A DNA stretch of 64,000 nt from Gammaproteobacteria bacterium (GTDB lineage Bacteria > Pseudomonadota > Gammaproteobacteria > UBA1113), in the NCBI GenBank assembly GCA_021773305.1, contig JAJFKH010000007.1, positions 1-64,000 of the forward strand. The letters are read 5' to 3'. The translations under genes were made by a program, and so were the position numbers. Shown piece by piece: positions 26,308 to 36,085 of this stretch (the stretch's first letter is position 1; the number at the start of each line of letters is the position of its first letter). The notes under the pieces are model-generated. The model saw only the letters and a program-made list of their open reading frames with translations. It was not told the DNA's origin and made no database searches.

Positions 26308-27817
26308 TAGCTAGCCCGCTTCGCCTAGGATCAGAGACCGCCACAACATCCCCTGTAAGGCTATTCCAATAGATTGCCTGCATATCACCATAGCCCCTAC
26401 TGATTTCTGTCAATTGATAACCGGCTTGCTCTAACTTATCAATATCCCAAGGCATAAAGGCCGCCGGTTCATGCTCAACTTTACCCAGTGAATCGCGATA
26501 ATGAAAACGCGGAACTGACAAAGCGTTAGCAATATTATGATGTTCAAAAAAATCTAACAACGCCAATAACAACATAGTAGGGATCCTGGGGCCTCCCGGC
26601 GTCCCAATGATCAATACACCATCTTGGGTCTCAACAAATGCCGGTGTTATGGATGATAATGGGCGATTTCCCGGGCGTAGGGCATTGATGCTGTTGTCTT
26701 CCAAACTAAAATCAGCCATGTGATTGTTGAGTAGTATGCCCGTGCCCGGCACGACAAAACTAGAGCCAAAATGAAAGTTTAAACTTAATGTCGCAGCAAC
26801 ACGATTACCCTCTCTATCTAAAATAGAAAAATGAGTGGTTTCATCATTCACTTCAACATTTACATTTGGTGCAAATTTCTCAGCCATTGCATGCTGCATG
26901 ATTTTTATCAGAAGTTGCTTGCGGTGGAAAGTGGATTTTGCAAAATAATCTTGAGCTTCTGCATTTTTTAGCATATTGCCTAATGCCCTTCCCCCCACCG
27001 ACGGCGTTGGCACCGTTATCATTTTAGCACCAAAAACACTCATCACTAGGGGGTTGCTTATCTTTAGTTGATAATCTTCTAAATCACGTAACTGCCACAC
27101 ACCACCCGCTCGCCTCACACCAGAAACAAGACGTCGCGCAATTAACCCATGATAAAAATCTTCGCCTCCGTTATATTGCATATTACGGTAAATAGCGGCA
27201 AGTTCTGGTTGCTTAACCACATAACCCAATTTAGGGATCTCGCCTTTATCAAGAAAAATCATGGATGCAGCTGGGGATTGTTTCAAGTAGAGTAAATTAA
27301 TTTTAGCCGCGTAACGATAAAAAGAACCCACCTTAAACCCTACCTCTGCAAAATGCACAGCAGGGGCTAGCGTCACATCTAAGGGTAATTTACCATAATG
27401 GCTTGCAATATAAACCATGGCCGCAGCTTCCCCAGGAATAGCTGCCGATAAAGGCCCTCGAAGCAAATGGGTTTCATCAAGATAGTCACTTTTGCGCGTT
27501 GCTAGAGGAGCAACCTCTCGGCTATCCAGAACCAAATTTTTGTTTGTATCAGCAAAATGCAGCAACCAAAAACCGCCCCCACCCAACCCAGAATTATAGG
27601 GTTCTACAATAGATAACACCGAGCTGACTGCAACCGCTGCATCAAAAGCATTTCCCCCTTGGTGCAGGATATTGATACCGGCTTGAGTTGCATGGGCAGC
27701 AGCACTTGCCACAGCCTCTTGAGTTAACTTTTCTTGAGCGGTCGCCGTCACACTGATGGTAACCAATGACCAGACAAAACAAGCTGTAATCATCCAGTTA
27801 TTTAAGGAAAATTGCAC
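26249..27817 (-). CDS. ggt: Gamma-glutamyltransferase precursor
   Basis: Periplasmic N-terminal-nucleophile hydrolase that cleaves glutathione and gamma-glutamyl compounds. A hydrophobic leader ends near ATAQ (residue about 28). The self-processing site and nucleophile Thr lie in NDETTHFSILD, and substrate-binding PGNRPLSSITPAFV and GTPGGPRIPT follow. 522 residues, a little short of 580. The start is GTG at 27817; an ATG at 27793 is possible. Its C-terminus overlaps mutM. It may supply cysteine or glutamate from host glutathione. Confidence 0.92.
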   Translation of the reverse strand: MQFSLNNWMITACFVWSLVTISVTATAQEKLTQEAVASAAAHATQAGINILHQGGNAFDAAVAVSSVLSIVEPYNSGLGGGGFWLLHFADTNKNLVLDSREVAPLATRKSDYLDETHLLRGPLSAAIPGEAAAMVYIASHYGKLPLDVTLAPAVHFAEVGFKVGSFYRYAAKINLLYLKQSPAASMIFLDKGEIPKLGYVVKQPELAAIYRNMQYNGGEDFYHGLIARRLVSGVRRAGGVWQLRDLEDYQLKISNPLVMSVFGAKMITVPTPSVGGRALGNMLKNAEAQDYFAKSTFHRKQLLIKIMQHAMAEKFAPNVNVEVNDETTHFSILDREGNRVAATLSLNFHFGSSFVVPGTGILLNNHMADFSLEDNSINALRPGNRPLSSITPAFVETQDGVLIIGTPGGPRIPTMLLLALLDFFEHHNIANALSVPRFHYRDSLGKVEHEPAAFMPWDIDKLEQAGYQLTEISRGYGDMQAIYWNSLTGDVVAVSDPRRSGLAISAGISGNTPSSVVPSRSL

Positions 27818-27824
27818 CTGTGAA

Positions 27825-28139
27825 TCATTCCATTTTCACTTGCAGCATGCCCTCTTTTTCTCGTACAGAAAAAGTATCAATATCTTCATAGGCTGGAGGC
27901 ATAGTGGCTTCCCCCGTCTTAAGACAAAACCTAGCACCATGACGGGGACAGATGATTTCGTCCCCTTCAATTTCACCCGCAGACAAATCACCACCATCAT
28001 GAGTGCAAAGATTTTCTACGGCAAAAAAATTACCATCGACATTTAATATCAAAATATCAACATCATCTACGATAAAATCTTTGTGCTCACCAGGTTTTAG
28101 CTCCGACGCTGGAACAACATCGAACCACTGTTCTGTCAC
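27825..28139 (-). CDS. Rieske [2Fe-2S] ferredoxin-like protein
   Basis: Small soluble electron carrier with a Rieske fold. Cluster ligands are CTHDGG (C-x-H, about residues 44-46) and CPRHGARF (C-x-x-H, about residues 64-67). 104 residues, similar to dioxygenase ferredoxins and NirD. The GTG start overlaps the rplI stop by 4 bp (GTGA), and ggt follows within 10 bp. Electron partner unknown. Confidence 0.88.
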   Translation of the reverse strand: MTEQWFDVVPASELKPGEHKDFIVDDVDILILNVDGNFFAVENLCTHDGGDLSAGEIEGDEIICPRHGARFCLKTGEATMPPAYEDIDTFSVREKEGMLQVKME

Positions 28140-28588
28140 GCTTTGTCTTCTACAACAACAAGAGTCAATGTAGTTTGCACTTCAGGGTGCAATTGCAGAA
28201 CAATTTCATGCTCCCCTGTGGTTCTAAGCGCACCATCAGACAATTGCACTTCCTTTTTAGTCACCTCTGCACCTGCGGCTGTAATGGCTTCAGCAATTTC
28301 TCGCACACCAATGGAACCAAAAAGTTTCCCTTCGTCCCCAGCTCGCGCCGAAATACTCACACTGATCCCAGCAATCGCTTCAACTCGCTGATTCGCTGTT
28401 ACCAACGCATCAGCAGCTTTTTCCTCAAGCTCTGCCCGGCGTTCTTCGAAGATAGCTAAATTATCTCCTGTTGCACGCACCGCATGGCCAAGAGGCAAAA
28501 GAAAGTTTCGCGCATAACCAGATTTCACATCAACCTTATCGCCCAATAGGCCTAGGTTCCTCACATTTTCAAGTAAAATAACTTCCAT
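28136..28588 (-). CDS. rplI: 50S ribosomal protein L9
   Basis: Elongated ribosomal protein: [32 protein letters not shown] is the conserved N-terminal domain, a long connecting helix covers about residues 40-75, and [16 protein letters not shown] starts the C-terminal domain. GAGGTG lies 4 bp before the ATG at 28588. Last ribosomal gene of rpsF-rpsR-(membrane protein)-rplI. Confidence 0.97.
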   Translation of the reverse strand: MEVILLENVRNLGLLGDKVDVKSGYARNFLLPLGHAVRATGDNLAIFEERRAELEEKAADALVTANQRVEAIAGISVSISARAGDEGKLFGSIGVREIAEAITAAGAEVTKKEVQLSDGALRTTGEHEIVLQLHPEVQTTLTLVVVEDKA

Positions 28589-28600
28589 CAAACACCTCTT

Positions 28601-29521
28601 CTACGTTAACTGCCAACGCTTACGCAAATCGAATAAACTATCACCGATAGCAAGCAAAAATAATAAACCCATCATAAAAGCTGGAAATAATACTAACAAC
28701 AAGTAAAAAAGAACCACCGTCGTTAATCCTCGACGGCTCTTTCCAACCCAGCAATGAATCAAACTTAGCCCTGCTATAATAAATGTCGCAAAAATAATGG
28801 GGATCACGTCTATCGCAGGACGAAAAGACAACCAAGCCCCAATAAATCCTATTAACGCCGCCCCGAGTGCTACATAGCCAAGGCGAACGTCACATAACTC
28901 GGGTCTTAAACCCTTGGGGTTAAATAACAACGCCTGCCACCAACGAGCTAGCCCGAGCAACACCAACTTAGAAAACATAACAAAGGCCAAAACACTTCCC
29001 GTCGCAATCATGGCAATGTTCTCAATGGCTTTGCTATCTTTTAATAGCTCCGTCACATTGCCGAGCAAAGCCTCTCCCTGGGGCGTTAAAGCGTCTGCAC
29101 TCATGTCTTGTGTAAACTGAGTTAAGATAGATTGATATTTCATTTCCCACCATCCTGGGAGATCGGGCAACAATCCATGCAACAACAAAACAACAATAAC
29201 CGCTGCAAGTGCAGAAAACTCCAAGACAAATGTCCAAGAAGAACAGTAGCGCAGCACCCATGCCATAGCCCATACATAGACGGAACCCGCAAGCACGGAA
29301 CCTATCAAAATAGTAGGGTAATTTAAAAAGGCTAACACCACTACGGGCAAGCTTGCCCAAAGCAAAACCCAAGCACCTTCTTTCGGCCCTTTACGCAAAG
29401 TAACCAGACCTACGATCATCATGCTTAGCCAACCCATCAGAGGCAAAATGGCAAATAACAATGCCATCGATGCCCCCAGTCTTTGACTCTTCAGCACATA
29501 GTGACCAAAGCGGACAAACAT
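28601..29521 (-). CDS. DUF2232-type integral membrane protein
   Basis: 306 residues with about eight hydrophobic segments and no other motif. Membrane proteins of the YybS/DUF2232 type often sit between rpsR and rplI in gammaproteobacteria, and the position here is the same. Function unknown. Separated from rplI by 12 bp, so it is part of the ribosomal operon. Confidence 0.75.
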   Translation of the reverse strand: MFVRFGHYVLKSQRLGASMALLFAILPLMGWLSMMIVGLVTLRKGPKEGAWVLLWASLPVVVLAFLNYPTILIGSVLAGSVYVWAMAWVLRYCSSWTFVLEFSALAAVIVVLLLHGLLPDLPGWWEMKYQSILTQFTQDMSADALTPQGEALLGNVTELLKDSKAIENIAMIATGSVLAFVMFSKLVLLGLARWWQALLFNPKGLRPELCDVRLGYVALGAALIGFIGAWLSFRPAIDVIPIIFATFIIAGLSLIHCWVGKSRRGLTTVVLFYLLLVLFPAFMMGLLFLLAIGDSLFDLRKRWQLT

Positions 29522-29540
29522 GCTATCTATCCAATTTTAT

Positions 29541-29771
29541 TTATTGATGAGAATCAGTAAACGGCAACAACGCAAGCAAACGAGCACGTTTAATAGCCTC
29601 TGCCAACATGCGCTGGTATTTAGCGCTGACCCCGGTGATCCGACTAGGAACAATTTTACAGGTTTCAGTAATATACTTTTTCAGCGTATAAATATCTTTG
29701 TAGTCAATCTCTTCAACATTTTCCGCTGTAAAGGGGCAAAACTTTCGTCCTCGATTACGACCAAATGACAT
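29541..29771 (-). CDS. rpsR: 30S ribosomal protein S18
   Basis: 76 residues. [47 protein letters not shown] is standard S18. Pairs with S6 on the 30S platform. No priB gene lies between rpsF and rpsR; only 21 bp separate them. Confidence 0.97.
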   Translation of the reverse strand: MSFGRNRGRKFCPFTAENVEEIDYKDIYTLKKYITETCKIVPSRITGVSAKYQRMLAEAIKRARLLALLPFTDSHQ

Positions 29772-29792
29772 AACAATGTTCTCCTATAATAT

Positions 29793-30212
29793 TTACTCTT
29801 CAGTTTCAGTGGGTTTTGTGTCTTCAGCGGTTTCCGCTTTCGTCTCAGGCGCTCGATCTCTAGAAAATTTAGCCCTATCATCATACTTAGGCTTTTCCGC
29901 TTTCATCATAGGAGATGCTTCGGTAATCGCACGCTTTTGTTTGATCACAAGATTTCGCATCACTGCATCATTAAAACGAAAGGCATGATCGAGTTCATCC
30001 ATGGCCGTTTGAGCACACTCCACGTTGAAAAGCACATAGTGAGCTTTATGGATTTTGTTAATCGGGTAAGCGAGCTGCCGTCGTCCCCAATCTTCAAGGC
30101 GATGCATCTTGCCACCATCTTTTTCAATAATGGCTTGATAACGCTCAATCATGGCAGGTACTTGGTCACTCTGATCCGGATGGACCATAAAAACGATTTC
30201 GTAATGTCTCAT
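29793..30212 (-). CDS. rpsF: 30S ribosomal protein S6
   Basis: [29 protein letters not shown] and the [22 protein letters not shown] block identify S6. 139 residues, with an acidic, charged C-terminal tail as substrate for RimK-type modification in relatives. AAGGAG precedes the ATG. First gene of the operon, with a structured leader. Confidence 0.97.
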   Translation of the reverse strand: MRHYEIVFMVHPDQSDQVPAMIERYQAIIEKDGGKMHRLEDWGRRQLAYPINKIHKAHYVLFNVECAQTAMDELDHAFRFNDAVMRNLVIKQKRAITEASPMMKAEKPKYDDRAKFSRDRAPETKAETAEDTKPTETEE

Positions 30213-30244
30213 TGTTGCTCCTTATGGCTAATAATGAGTAGTTG

Positions 30245-30336
30245 TTATTGGATAAAAACCCAATAAAAACAAGGAGTTAATATTCAACCCTAGGGTTGTC
30301 AGCCCATTATTTTAGCAGATCCGGCGCGAGAGTCAA
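30245..30336 (-). promoter_or_regulatory. rpsF operon promoter and structured leader
   Basis: Minus strand: -35 TTGACT (30331-30336), 16-bp spacer, -10 TAAAAT (30309-30314). The leader of about 90 nt contains a perfect 14-bp palindrome CAACCCTAGGGTTG (30285-30298) and a hairpin TTATTGG/CCAATAA (30245-30251, 30260-30266). The known S6:S18 feedback site has a CCG-containing loop, which I do not see here. Confidence 0.65.
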
Positions 30337-30448
30337 AAAAATTTTACTTAAAATATATTAATATTACATTATTATCGAAGTTCCCAATATGATGAGATCT
30401 TACTACTTAACTGCTTCTTCGACAAAAGTTTTGTTTCAATACATTAAC

Positions 30449-30487
30449 GCAGTCATTCTTGACTGCATGGTAATGATTAGATAGAGT
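30449..30487 (+). promoter_or_regulatory. Promoter with hairpin for the A10 membrane protein gene
   Basis: TTGACT (30459-30464), 17-bp spacer, TAGAGT (30482-30487). The -35 is embedded in a perfect inverted repeat GCAGTCA-TTCT-TGACTGC (30449-30466), possibly an operator. Confidence 0.5.
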
Positions 30488-30520
30488 GGTAAAAAATAAC
30501 GGGGATAAGGATCCACTCAG

Positions 30521-31301
30521 ATGACAAAAAAAAAATAAAACTCGGATTAAAAGATTTCTTATCGCTATTTCTTATGGGTGCTTAGTTGATATCAAACACT
30601 TGCTTACTTCCCTCATCCGACCCTATCAAGAAGATCCTCATCTCAAGAATATGACAAAATGGGAACAAGCTGCCTCAAAAGTGCCTTTGCTAAATGCACC
30701 TTGGCATCTCTTCAACGGACTTGTTCTTATTCCTATTACCTATTTAGTGATAGCACCCCCAGCGGCTATTATTGCTGGAATTGGGGCTTCGGTTGCACTC
30801 CTAGTAGCTCCGGTTGAATTAGGAAATATAGCGATTGATATTGTCGTGAAAGCGTTAATGATCTGTTTAATCCCTTGTGTTATCGTATTCACTGTAGTTG
30901 CTACACTTTCCTTACCTTTATATGGAATGGCTGCAAGTGCAGGCAATCTATTAGCTGCAGCGCTAGATGTGGTGATGACACCGATTTCTATTTTCTCTCG
31001 CTCGTTTGCCAGTCTATTACATACAATTAAAAAACCTAAAGAAAAAGTAAAGGGGGAAGAGAAAAAGCCCGCGGCTAAACCTCGGCATGTTTATCAAAAA
31101 GTCGCAGCCGATGAGCAATCCATAGAAAAAGTGAAAAAACAGCATTGTTATCCAAGCCCATTGCACACTAAAAAATCAGTAAATACTGATAAGATTGCTC
31201 CAGAAATGCCCGAAGGAAGTAAGAAAAACCCTGATGAAATTCAACCTTCAGTAGAAGCTATTGAGCATGCTCAAGTACCCTTGCTCAGAGCCACATATTA
31301 A
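30521..31301 (+). CDS. Membrane protein with charged tail; start and body separated by a 1-base frameshift in an A10 run
   Basis: An ATG at 30521 with AAGGA 9 bp upstream is followed by ACA and then ten A in total, after which its frame stops (TAA). Removing one A joins it to the frame that is open from about 30537 to 31301, giving a protein of about 259 residues that begins MTKKNKTRIKRFLIAISYG. The body has hydrophobic stretches (LIPITYLVIAPPAAIIAGIGASVALLVA and ALMICLIPCVIVFTVVATLSL) and a basic/acidic cytoplasmic tail. Without slippage the first usable start is a TTG at 30600. No family recognised. Polymerase slippage, phase variation, decay or a sequencing error are all possible. Confidence 0.6.
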
Positions 31302-31395
31302 AATCCAACAAATCATCCGCATGGGCATATAAACTTCCTGGATGCCGTAGACATGCGTCCAAGAGCAGGCACATTACCCTTTCTCCTTGTCACCA

Positions 31396-31428
31396 ATACC
31401 CTTTAGTAAAGGGTATAAAAAGTTTTTT
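31396..31428 (+). terminator. Candidate terminator after the A10 membrane protein gene
   Basis: Stem ATACCCTTT/AAAGGGTAT with a 3-base loop (31396-31416), then six bases and TTTTTT (31423-31428). The gap before the T-run makes it suboptimal. Confidence 0.45.
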
Positions 31429-31484
31429 AAATTCAATTAGTTGTAAATTTTAGACCCAAATAGGAGGCAAAAATGCTATACTTG

Positions 31485-31517
31485 GGTCAAATTGAAATCC
31501 TTATTTTCAAATTGACC
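31485..31517. repeat. Imperfect inverted repeat, 12 of 13 bp
   Basis: Arms GGTCAAATTGAAA (31485-31497) and TTTCAAATTGACC (31505-31517), 7-bp centre. A second, overlapping pair GACCCAA/TTGGGTC (31453-31459, 31482-31488) encloses an AGGAGG and an ATG. Lies at the start of the ATPase-gene remnant. Confidence 0.5.
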
Positions 31518-31709
31518 TTATTTTTGATCGTAATGATAATGTTGTCACTATTTGTGAAATAAAATACCTCAGCACTCCTGCTAAGAAAAAAATTATTAAC
31601 TAGTGCCTCTGGTGCAGAGCAATCATTAATTGACATGCATTACTTCGATAAAATCATTACATTAGAAGATATTCTCAATCCCCATTATTGGGAGCATCCT
31701 AGACCTTAA
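31496..31709 (+). pseudogene. C-terminal remnant of an ATPase with nuclease-like tail (DUF234 type)
   Basis: Frame 31496-31603 encodes QIDLIFDRNDNVVTICEIKY, the conserved C-terminal (PD-(D/E)XK-like) segment of AAA ATPases of the DUF234 group. It stops, and another frame (about 31606-31709) gives SLIDMHYFDKIITLEDIL, the family's usual end (a VDxxITLDDLF-like pattern). The ATPase body and about 50 intervening residues are missing. This gene appears to have been acquired and then lost. Apart from this and the nearby hairpins, the 400 bp between 31302 and 31705 hold no gene I can support. Confidence 0.6.
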
Positions 31710-32767
31710 TGTTGACTCAGCTCATGAACCGCATCGACAAAACAAGCCACATGATCGGGAGAAATTTCTGGATGGATCCCATGGCCAAGATTAAAAACAT
31801 GGCCGGAGCCTTCACCATAACTATTGAGAATACGTTTGACCTCTGAGCGAATAGATTCCTCTGAGCTATACAGCACACAAGGATCCATGTTGCCTTGTAA
31901 CGCAACTTTGTCGCCAATCCTTGCTCTGGCAATATCAATGTCAATCGTCCAATCCAAACCCACCCCGGTACAACCAATAGCTGCGATTTTCTCTAACCAC
32001 AACCCACCATTTTTGGTAAACACAATCGTCGGGATATTGCGATCCTCATAATTCAAGTCTAATCCGGAAATAATTTTTTCCATGTAAGCTAACGAAAAAG
32101 CTGCATAAGCAGGTGTGCTCAATACTCCACCCCAGGTATCAAATAACATCACACAATCAACTCCAGCATGGATTTGCGCATTCAAATATTGAATGACCGA
32201 TTGCGCCAGCTTATCTAGGAGAGCATGTAACGTATTAGGATCTTCATACAATAATCCTTTAATCTTAGAAAAAGTTTTACTACTGCCTCCCTCTACCATA
32301 TAGGTTGCCAACGTCCAAGGACTTCCCGAAAAGCCAATCAAGGGTACGGATTGATTCAGCTCCCGTTTAATGGTTGTCACAGCGTCTGGCACATAAGCAA
32401 TATCATGCAAGGGATCCGGTATAGATAATTTATCAATATCCGCTTTGGATGTTATCGGGTGTTCGAAGCGAGGCCCTTCTCCTGGTGTAAAATACAATCC
32501 CAACCCCATGGCATCAGGTATGGTTAAAATATCAGAAAATAAAATAGCCGCATCAAACTCATAGCGTCGCAAAGGTTGCAATGTCACTTCACAAGCAAGT
32601 TCTGGATTTTTGCACAGAGACATAAAGTCTCCCGCTTGTTCGCGCACTTTACGGTATTCCGGAAGATAACGTCCCGCCTGTCGCATCATCCAAACCGGCG
32701 TGCAATCCACCGGTTTACGAAATAATGCTCGAATAAATCTATCATTTTTTAAAGGTAACGAAGGCAT
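31706..32767 (-). CDS. hemE: Uroporphyrinogen decarboxylase
   Basis: Converts uroporphyrinogen III to coproporphyrinogen III in haem synthesis. [16 protein letters not shown] near residue 22 is the signature, followed by [17 protein letters not shown] and [13 protein letters not shown] near the end. 353 residues, normal. The ATG overlaps the damX stop (TAATG), so the two are coupled. Confidence 0.97.
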   Translation of the reverse strand: MPSLPLKNDRFIRALFRKPVDCTPVWMMRQAGRYLPEYRKVREQAGDFMSLCKNPELACEVTLQPLRRYEFDAAILFSDILTIPDAMGLGLYFTPGEGPRFEHPITSKADIDKLSIPDPLHDIAYVPDAVTTIKRELNQSVPLIGFSGSPWTLATYMVEGGSSKTFSKIKGLLYEDPNTLHALLDKLAQSVIQYLNAQIHAGVDCVMLFDTWGGVLSTPAYAAFSLAYMEKIISGLDLNYEDRNIPTIVFTKNGGLWLEKIAAIGCTGVGLDWTIDIDIARARIGDKVALQGNMDPCVLYSSEESIRSEVKRILNSYGEGSGHVFNLGHGIHPEISPDHVACFVDAVHELSQH

Positions 32768-34446
32768 TATGTTTGACGCTTATGACTCGATGGTTGTACA
32801 GAAGAAAATTGTCGCGCCCAAGGATGCTCTTTTTGCGCAGCTTGAGGCAACCCATGGATAGCACGTCTCGCCGCTTGGGCAGAATTGTAGTTTCCATAGG
32901 TTACAATATACCAATCTTTTCCATTATGTTTTGTATGAAAATAAAAAGCATTTTTTTCTAAATGATTCAAATCCACAAAACGATGCAAACGTTGTTTATC
33001 ATATGCCCCCATCAATTGTAATGTATAGTGATTTTTATTATGGCTTAAAAAATTATCTTCATCAGTTTTATGCATAGTTCGTAAAGAACTAGGTTTGAAT
33101 TTTTGATCAACTTTTATTTGAGTTTTTTCTCCCGATAACACAGCGGGATCAGAAATAAATAATTGTTGCTTTTCTAACAACAATACTGAATCAACAGCCC
33201 CCTGTGGCTCCACTGGATTATCCTTGGATGGTGCAGGAGCAACTTTCGGTTTTACCTTTTGTGGCGCTGGTGGTGCTACCTTAATCGGAGCATCTGCTAC
33301 AACTACCCTTCCAGGCTTTATTGAAGGTATTTTCTCTTCAGACGCCTCAACCACAGGAGTTTTTTCTGCAATAACCTCTTCAAACGTAGGTGCGGGTGCT
33401 TCCGCTGCACTCTCTAAAGGCAGTGTGATTAATGGCGTTTCTTTAGCATCATGCAATGCCGTAATATTCAATTCATCACTAATAGAAAGCTCAGCCTGAT
33501 CGCTGGAAGTATGTTGTCTAAAATCATCCATCAATTGCTCAATAACCACTTGTTCCGGTTGAGACTCTTCCCCAAGGAAAAAAATCAGAGCAACAAAAGT
33601 CAACGCAATCGTTAAGACACTACCAAGCCCGTAAAAAATGACTTTCTTTGGTAATCTTAATCGCATTTTTTTATCTTTTTTATCCGTTTTTTTTCCAGCA
33701 TCTTTCGCTGAGGTTTTCGTTTCTAATGCTTGACGAGCATAAAAGTTAACTTTAGCAGGCACACCGCCTGAATGTTGGAAAATATCAATAACTTCTTCGT
33801 CATTCAATGGAAATTCTTGCTTTAATCCCGCTAAAGACAAACGATGCTGAATATAATCTCTAATGGTTTCACAGGACATAGGCTTGATCCGAGAAGTGTG
33901 GGTCACACCTTCTCCCATATGCTGGGCAGTGATATCGGCCACTGTCGCTTCCACTTGAGGCCCACCAAATAAAATCACATGTAATGGTTGATTATCTTTA
34001 GGTTGCTGAGTCGCAATATCCAAAATGGCCGCTAAGGCCTTTTCCGGTAATAAATGGGCATCATCGATCACTAAAAGATATCGACGCTGTTGCATTTTTT
34101 CTAGCTGAGTGTTCAGCTGCTGATTAAATGTTTCTCTACGGCCATCCGAAAAGGCAAACCCAAGGTGCTTAGCCAGTAGATAACGCAAGACATCTGGCGT
34201 TAAAGAAACATCTCCCTGAACTTTGCATATATCAGCACTTTCTTCCACCCGGCTAATAAATTTTCGCAATAATGTGGTTTTTCCTACTCCGGATATACCG
34301 GTGACCATCAATACCGCTTGGCTGTTATCACTCAAATGGACAATTAAGTCCAGCAATTGCTGCCATTGGCTAGAAAAATAATAGCCATCAGAAGCTAACT
34401 CCGGCGCAAAGGGATCCCGTTCTAAATTGTAATACTGCCAGTACAT
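32767..34446 (-). CDS. damX: DamX-like protein: AAA ATPase, one membrane helix, SPOR domain
   Basis: Inner-membrane protein that binds septal peptidoglycan through its SPOR domain; DamX affects division and bile resistance in E. coli. The N-terminal ExeA-like ATPase has Walker [10 protein letters not shown] and Walker [13 protein letters not shown] membrane helix covers [22 protein letters not shown] (about residue 280). A Pro/Ala-rich periplasmic linker is followed by the C-terminal SPOR domain ([15 protein letters not shown] to the end). ATG at 34446 ([13 protein letters not shown]) has GAGGTG upstream. Lies between aroB and hemE as in Legionella. Confidence 0.9.
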   Translation of the reverse strand: MYWQYYNLERDPFAPELASDGYYFSSQWQQLLDLIVHLSDNSQAVLMVTGISGVGKTTLLRKFISRVEESADICKVQGDVSLTPDVLRYLLAKHLGFAFSDGRRETFNQQLNTQLEKMQQRRYLLVIDDAHLLPEKALAAILDIATQQPKDNQPLHVILFGGPQVEATVADITAQHMGEGVTHTSRIKPMSCETIRDYIQHRLSLAGLKQEFPLNDEEVIDIFQHSGGVPAKVNFYARQALETKTSAKDAGKKTDKKDKKMRLRLPKKVIFYGLGSVLTIALTFVALIFFLGEESQPEQVVIEQLMDDFRQHTSSDQAELSISDELNITALHDAKETPLITLPLESAAEAPAPTFEEVIAEKTPVVEASEEKIPSIKPGRVVVADAPIKVAPPAPQKVKPKVAPAPSKDNPVEPQGAVDSVLLLEKQQLFISDPAVLSGEKTQIKVDQKFKPSSLRTMHKTDEDNFLSHNKNHYTLQLMGAYDKQRLHRFVDLNHLEKNAFYFHTKHNGKDWYIVTYGNYNSAQAARRAIHGLPQAAQKEHPWARQFSSVQPSSHKRQT

Positions 34447-34453
34447 CTTCACC

Positions 34454-35542
34454 TCAAGACAGTTTGCAACCTGTCGCAATTAATGTTTCATCAAGCATAT
34501 CCTCTAGGACTGCTTTTTTGACAATTCCATGACCAATTTGTTGTAACAAAATGAACTGTAAACCACCTTCAAGCATTTTTTTATCCAGAGCCATGGCAGA
34601 CTTTAATTGCAACAGAGTTAGCTCTGGCGGTGGAGCAATAGGTAATTCAACATGTTGCAACAGGTCAAGAATACGCCTCTTAGCTGCCGGTTGCAATAAG
34701 CCTAAGCGCTGAGATAAGTCCGCCGCCATGGCTATCCCTATGGAGACAGCCTCTCCGTGAAGATAAGTACCATAACCTGAACAAGTTTCAATGGCATGGG
34801 CAAATGTGTGACCAAAGTTGAGCAATATTCGTTCCCCCTGCTCTTTTGGATCGCCACTGACAATCTTCGCTTTGATCTGGCAACTGCGGCAAATGACAGT
34901 GTGAAGGCATTGAGGCGATTTATTCATAAGTGCATCGACGCTGTTCACCAAATCATCAAAATATGAACTATCAGCAATCAATGCATGCTTCACTATTTCT
35001 GCAAAACCTGCACGATACTCCCTGGTTGGTAATGTCTCCAGCGTGTTGAGATCCATAATAACACATTGGGGATGATGGAAAGCACCTATCATATTTTTGC
35101 CCCGTGGATGATTCACAGCGGTCTTACCTCCCACCGAAGCATCCACTTGAGCCAACAGCGTTGTCGGCACTTGAATAAAATCCACACCCCGCTGATAACA
35201 TGCAGCAGCAAAACCTGTCACATCTCCGATAACCCCACCCCCTAAGGCAATCAAGGTACAAGTTCGGTGAAAGCGATTATCAATCAACCTATCAAAAATA
35301 TGCTCAGCCGAAGCCATGCTTTTATAGGCTTCACCATCAGGCAAAATAACTTCTATAACGTTTCGATCCCTTAAGGTTTTTTTCAATGTTGATAAATATA
35401 AGGGAGCCACTGTCTCATTAGAAACAATGCACACTTGAGTTCCCTGGATATGTGGCTCAAACAGGTGTTTCTGGGATAATAAATTCTCACCGAGATAAAT
35501 AGGGTAAGCATTGTCGGCCAGAGCGACCGGTATGATCTCCAC
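34454..35542 (-). CDS. aroB: 3-dehydroquinate synthase
   Basis: NAD- and metal-dependent second enzyme of the shikimate pathway. LPDGEAYKSM, IALGGGVIGDVTGFAAACYQRGVDFIQVPTTLLAQVDASVGGKTAVN is split across one continuous, highly conserved region; later GHTFAHAIE provides metal ligands. 362 residues. Only 3 bp separate it from aroK, so they form one operon. Confidence 0.97.
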   Translation of the reverse strand: MEIIPVALADNAYPIYLGENLLSQKHLFEPHIQGTQVCIVSNETVAPLYLSTLKKTLRDRNVIEVILPDGEAYKSMASAEHIFDRLIDNRFHRTCTLIALGGGVIGDVTGFAAACYQRGVDFIQVPTTLLAQVDASVGGKTAVNHPRGKNMIGAFHHPQCVIMDLNTLETLPTREYRAGFAEIVKHALIADSSYFDDLVNSVDALMNKSPQCLHTVICRSCQIKAKIVSGDPKEQGERILLNFGHTFAHAIETCSGYGTYLHGEAVSIGIAMAADLSQRLGLLQPAAKRRILDLLQHVELPIAPPPELTLLQLKSAMALDKKMLEGGLQFILLQQIGHGIVKKAVLEDMLDETLIATGCKLS

Positions 35543-35545
35543 TAT

Positions 35546-36067
35546 TTACCGTTGATCGAGTAATTCAATGAGTTTGCACGCGAGTGCTTTAATACTTTCT
35601 TCGTTGGTACTGTAAACATAATCTGACATTTCTCGATAAATGGTGTCCCTATATTTTTGTTGTTCAATCAAAAACGTTCGCCTATCTGTAATCGTACGTA
35701 ATTTAGGGCGGCGCTTATCTTTTTCCATACGAAGAAGTTGCTGCTCAATATCTACCGTTAAGTAAACCACAATGCCTCGGGCCGCAAGCACTCGACGATT
35801 GTCGGAAGATTCTACAGCGCCTCCGCCAGTGGCTAAGACAATACCTTGTTTTTTACTTAACTCATCGATGATCTCAAACTCTCGTTCCCGAAAGCCTTCT
35901 TCTCCTTCAAGATCATAGATCCAGGCCACATCCACCCCAGTACGTTCTTCGATCACTTGATCTGAATCGTAAAAAGGGCAACCCAGTTCCGCCGCCAATT
36001 GGCGACCGATGGTCGTTTTGCCAGCCCCCATGGGGCCGACTAAAAAAATATTTCGTTGTTTTTTCAT
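35546..36067 (-). CDS. aroK: Shikimate kinase
   Basis: P-loop kinase of the shikimate pathway. Walker A GPMGAGKTTIGRQLA, substrate-binding FYDSDQVIEERTGVDVAWI, and ATGGGAV are all present. 173 residues, normal. Lies downstream of pilQ on the same strand with an 18-bp gap, the usual pil-aro arrangement. Confidence 0.97.
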   Translation of the reverse strand: MKKQRNIFLVGPMGAGKTTIGRQLAAELGCPFYDSDQVIEERTGVDVAWIYDLEGEEGFREREFEIIDELSKKQGIVLATGGGAVESSDNRRVLAARGIVVYLTVDIEQQLLRMEKDKRRPKLRTITDRRTFLIEQQKYRDTIYREMSDYVYSTNEESIKALACKLIELLDQR

Positions 36068-36085
36068 AAGTGTTGCTATGGTAAA

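Noticed and set aside
30346-30363. Possible fourth PmrA-type repeat (CTTAAA ... ATTAAT) upstream of the A10 gene
   Set aside because: Spacing between half-sites is 4 rather than 5, it is about 160 bp from the start codon, and a sigma-70 promoter lies closer.
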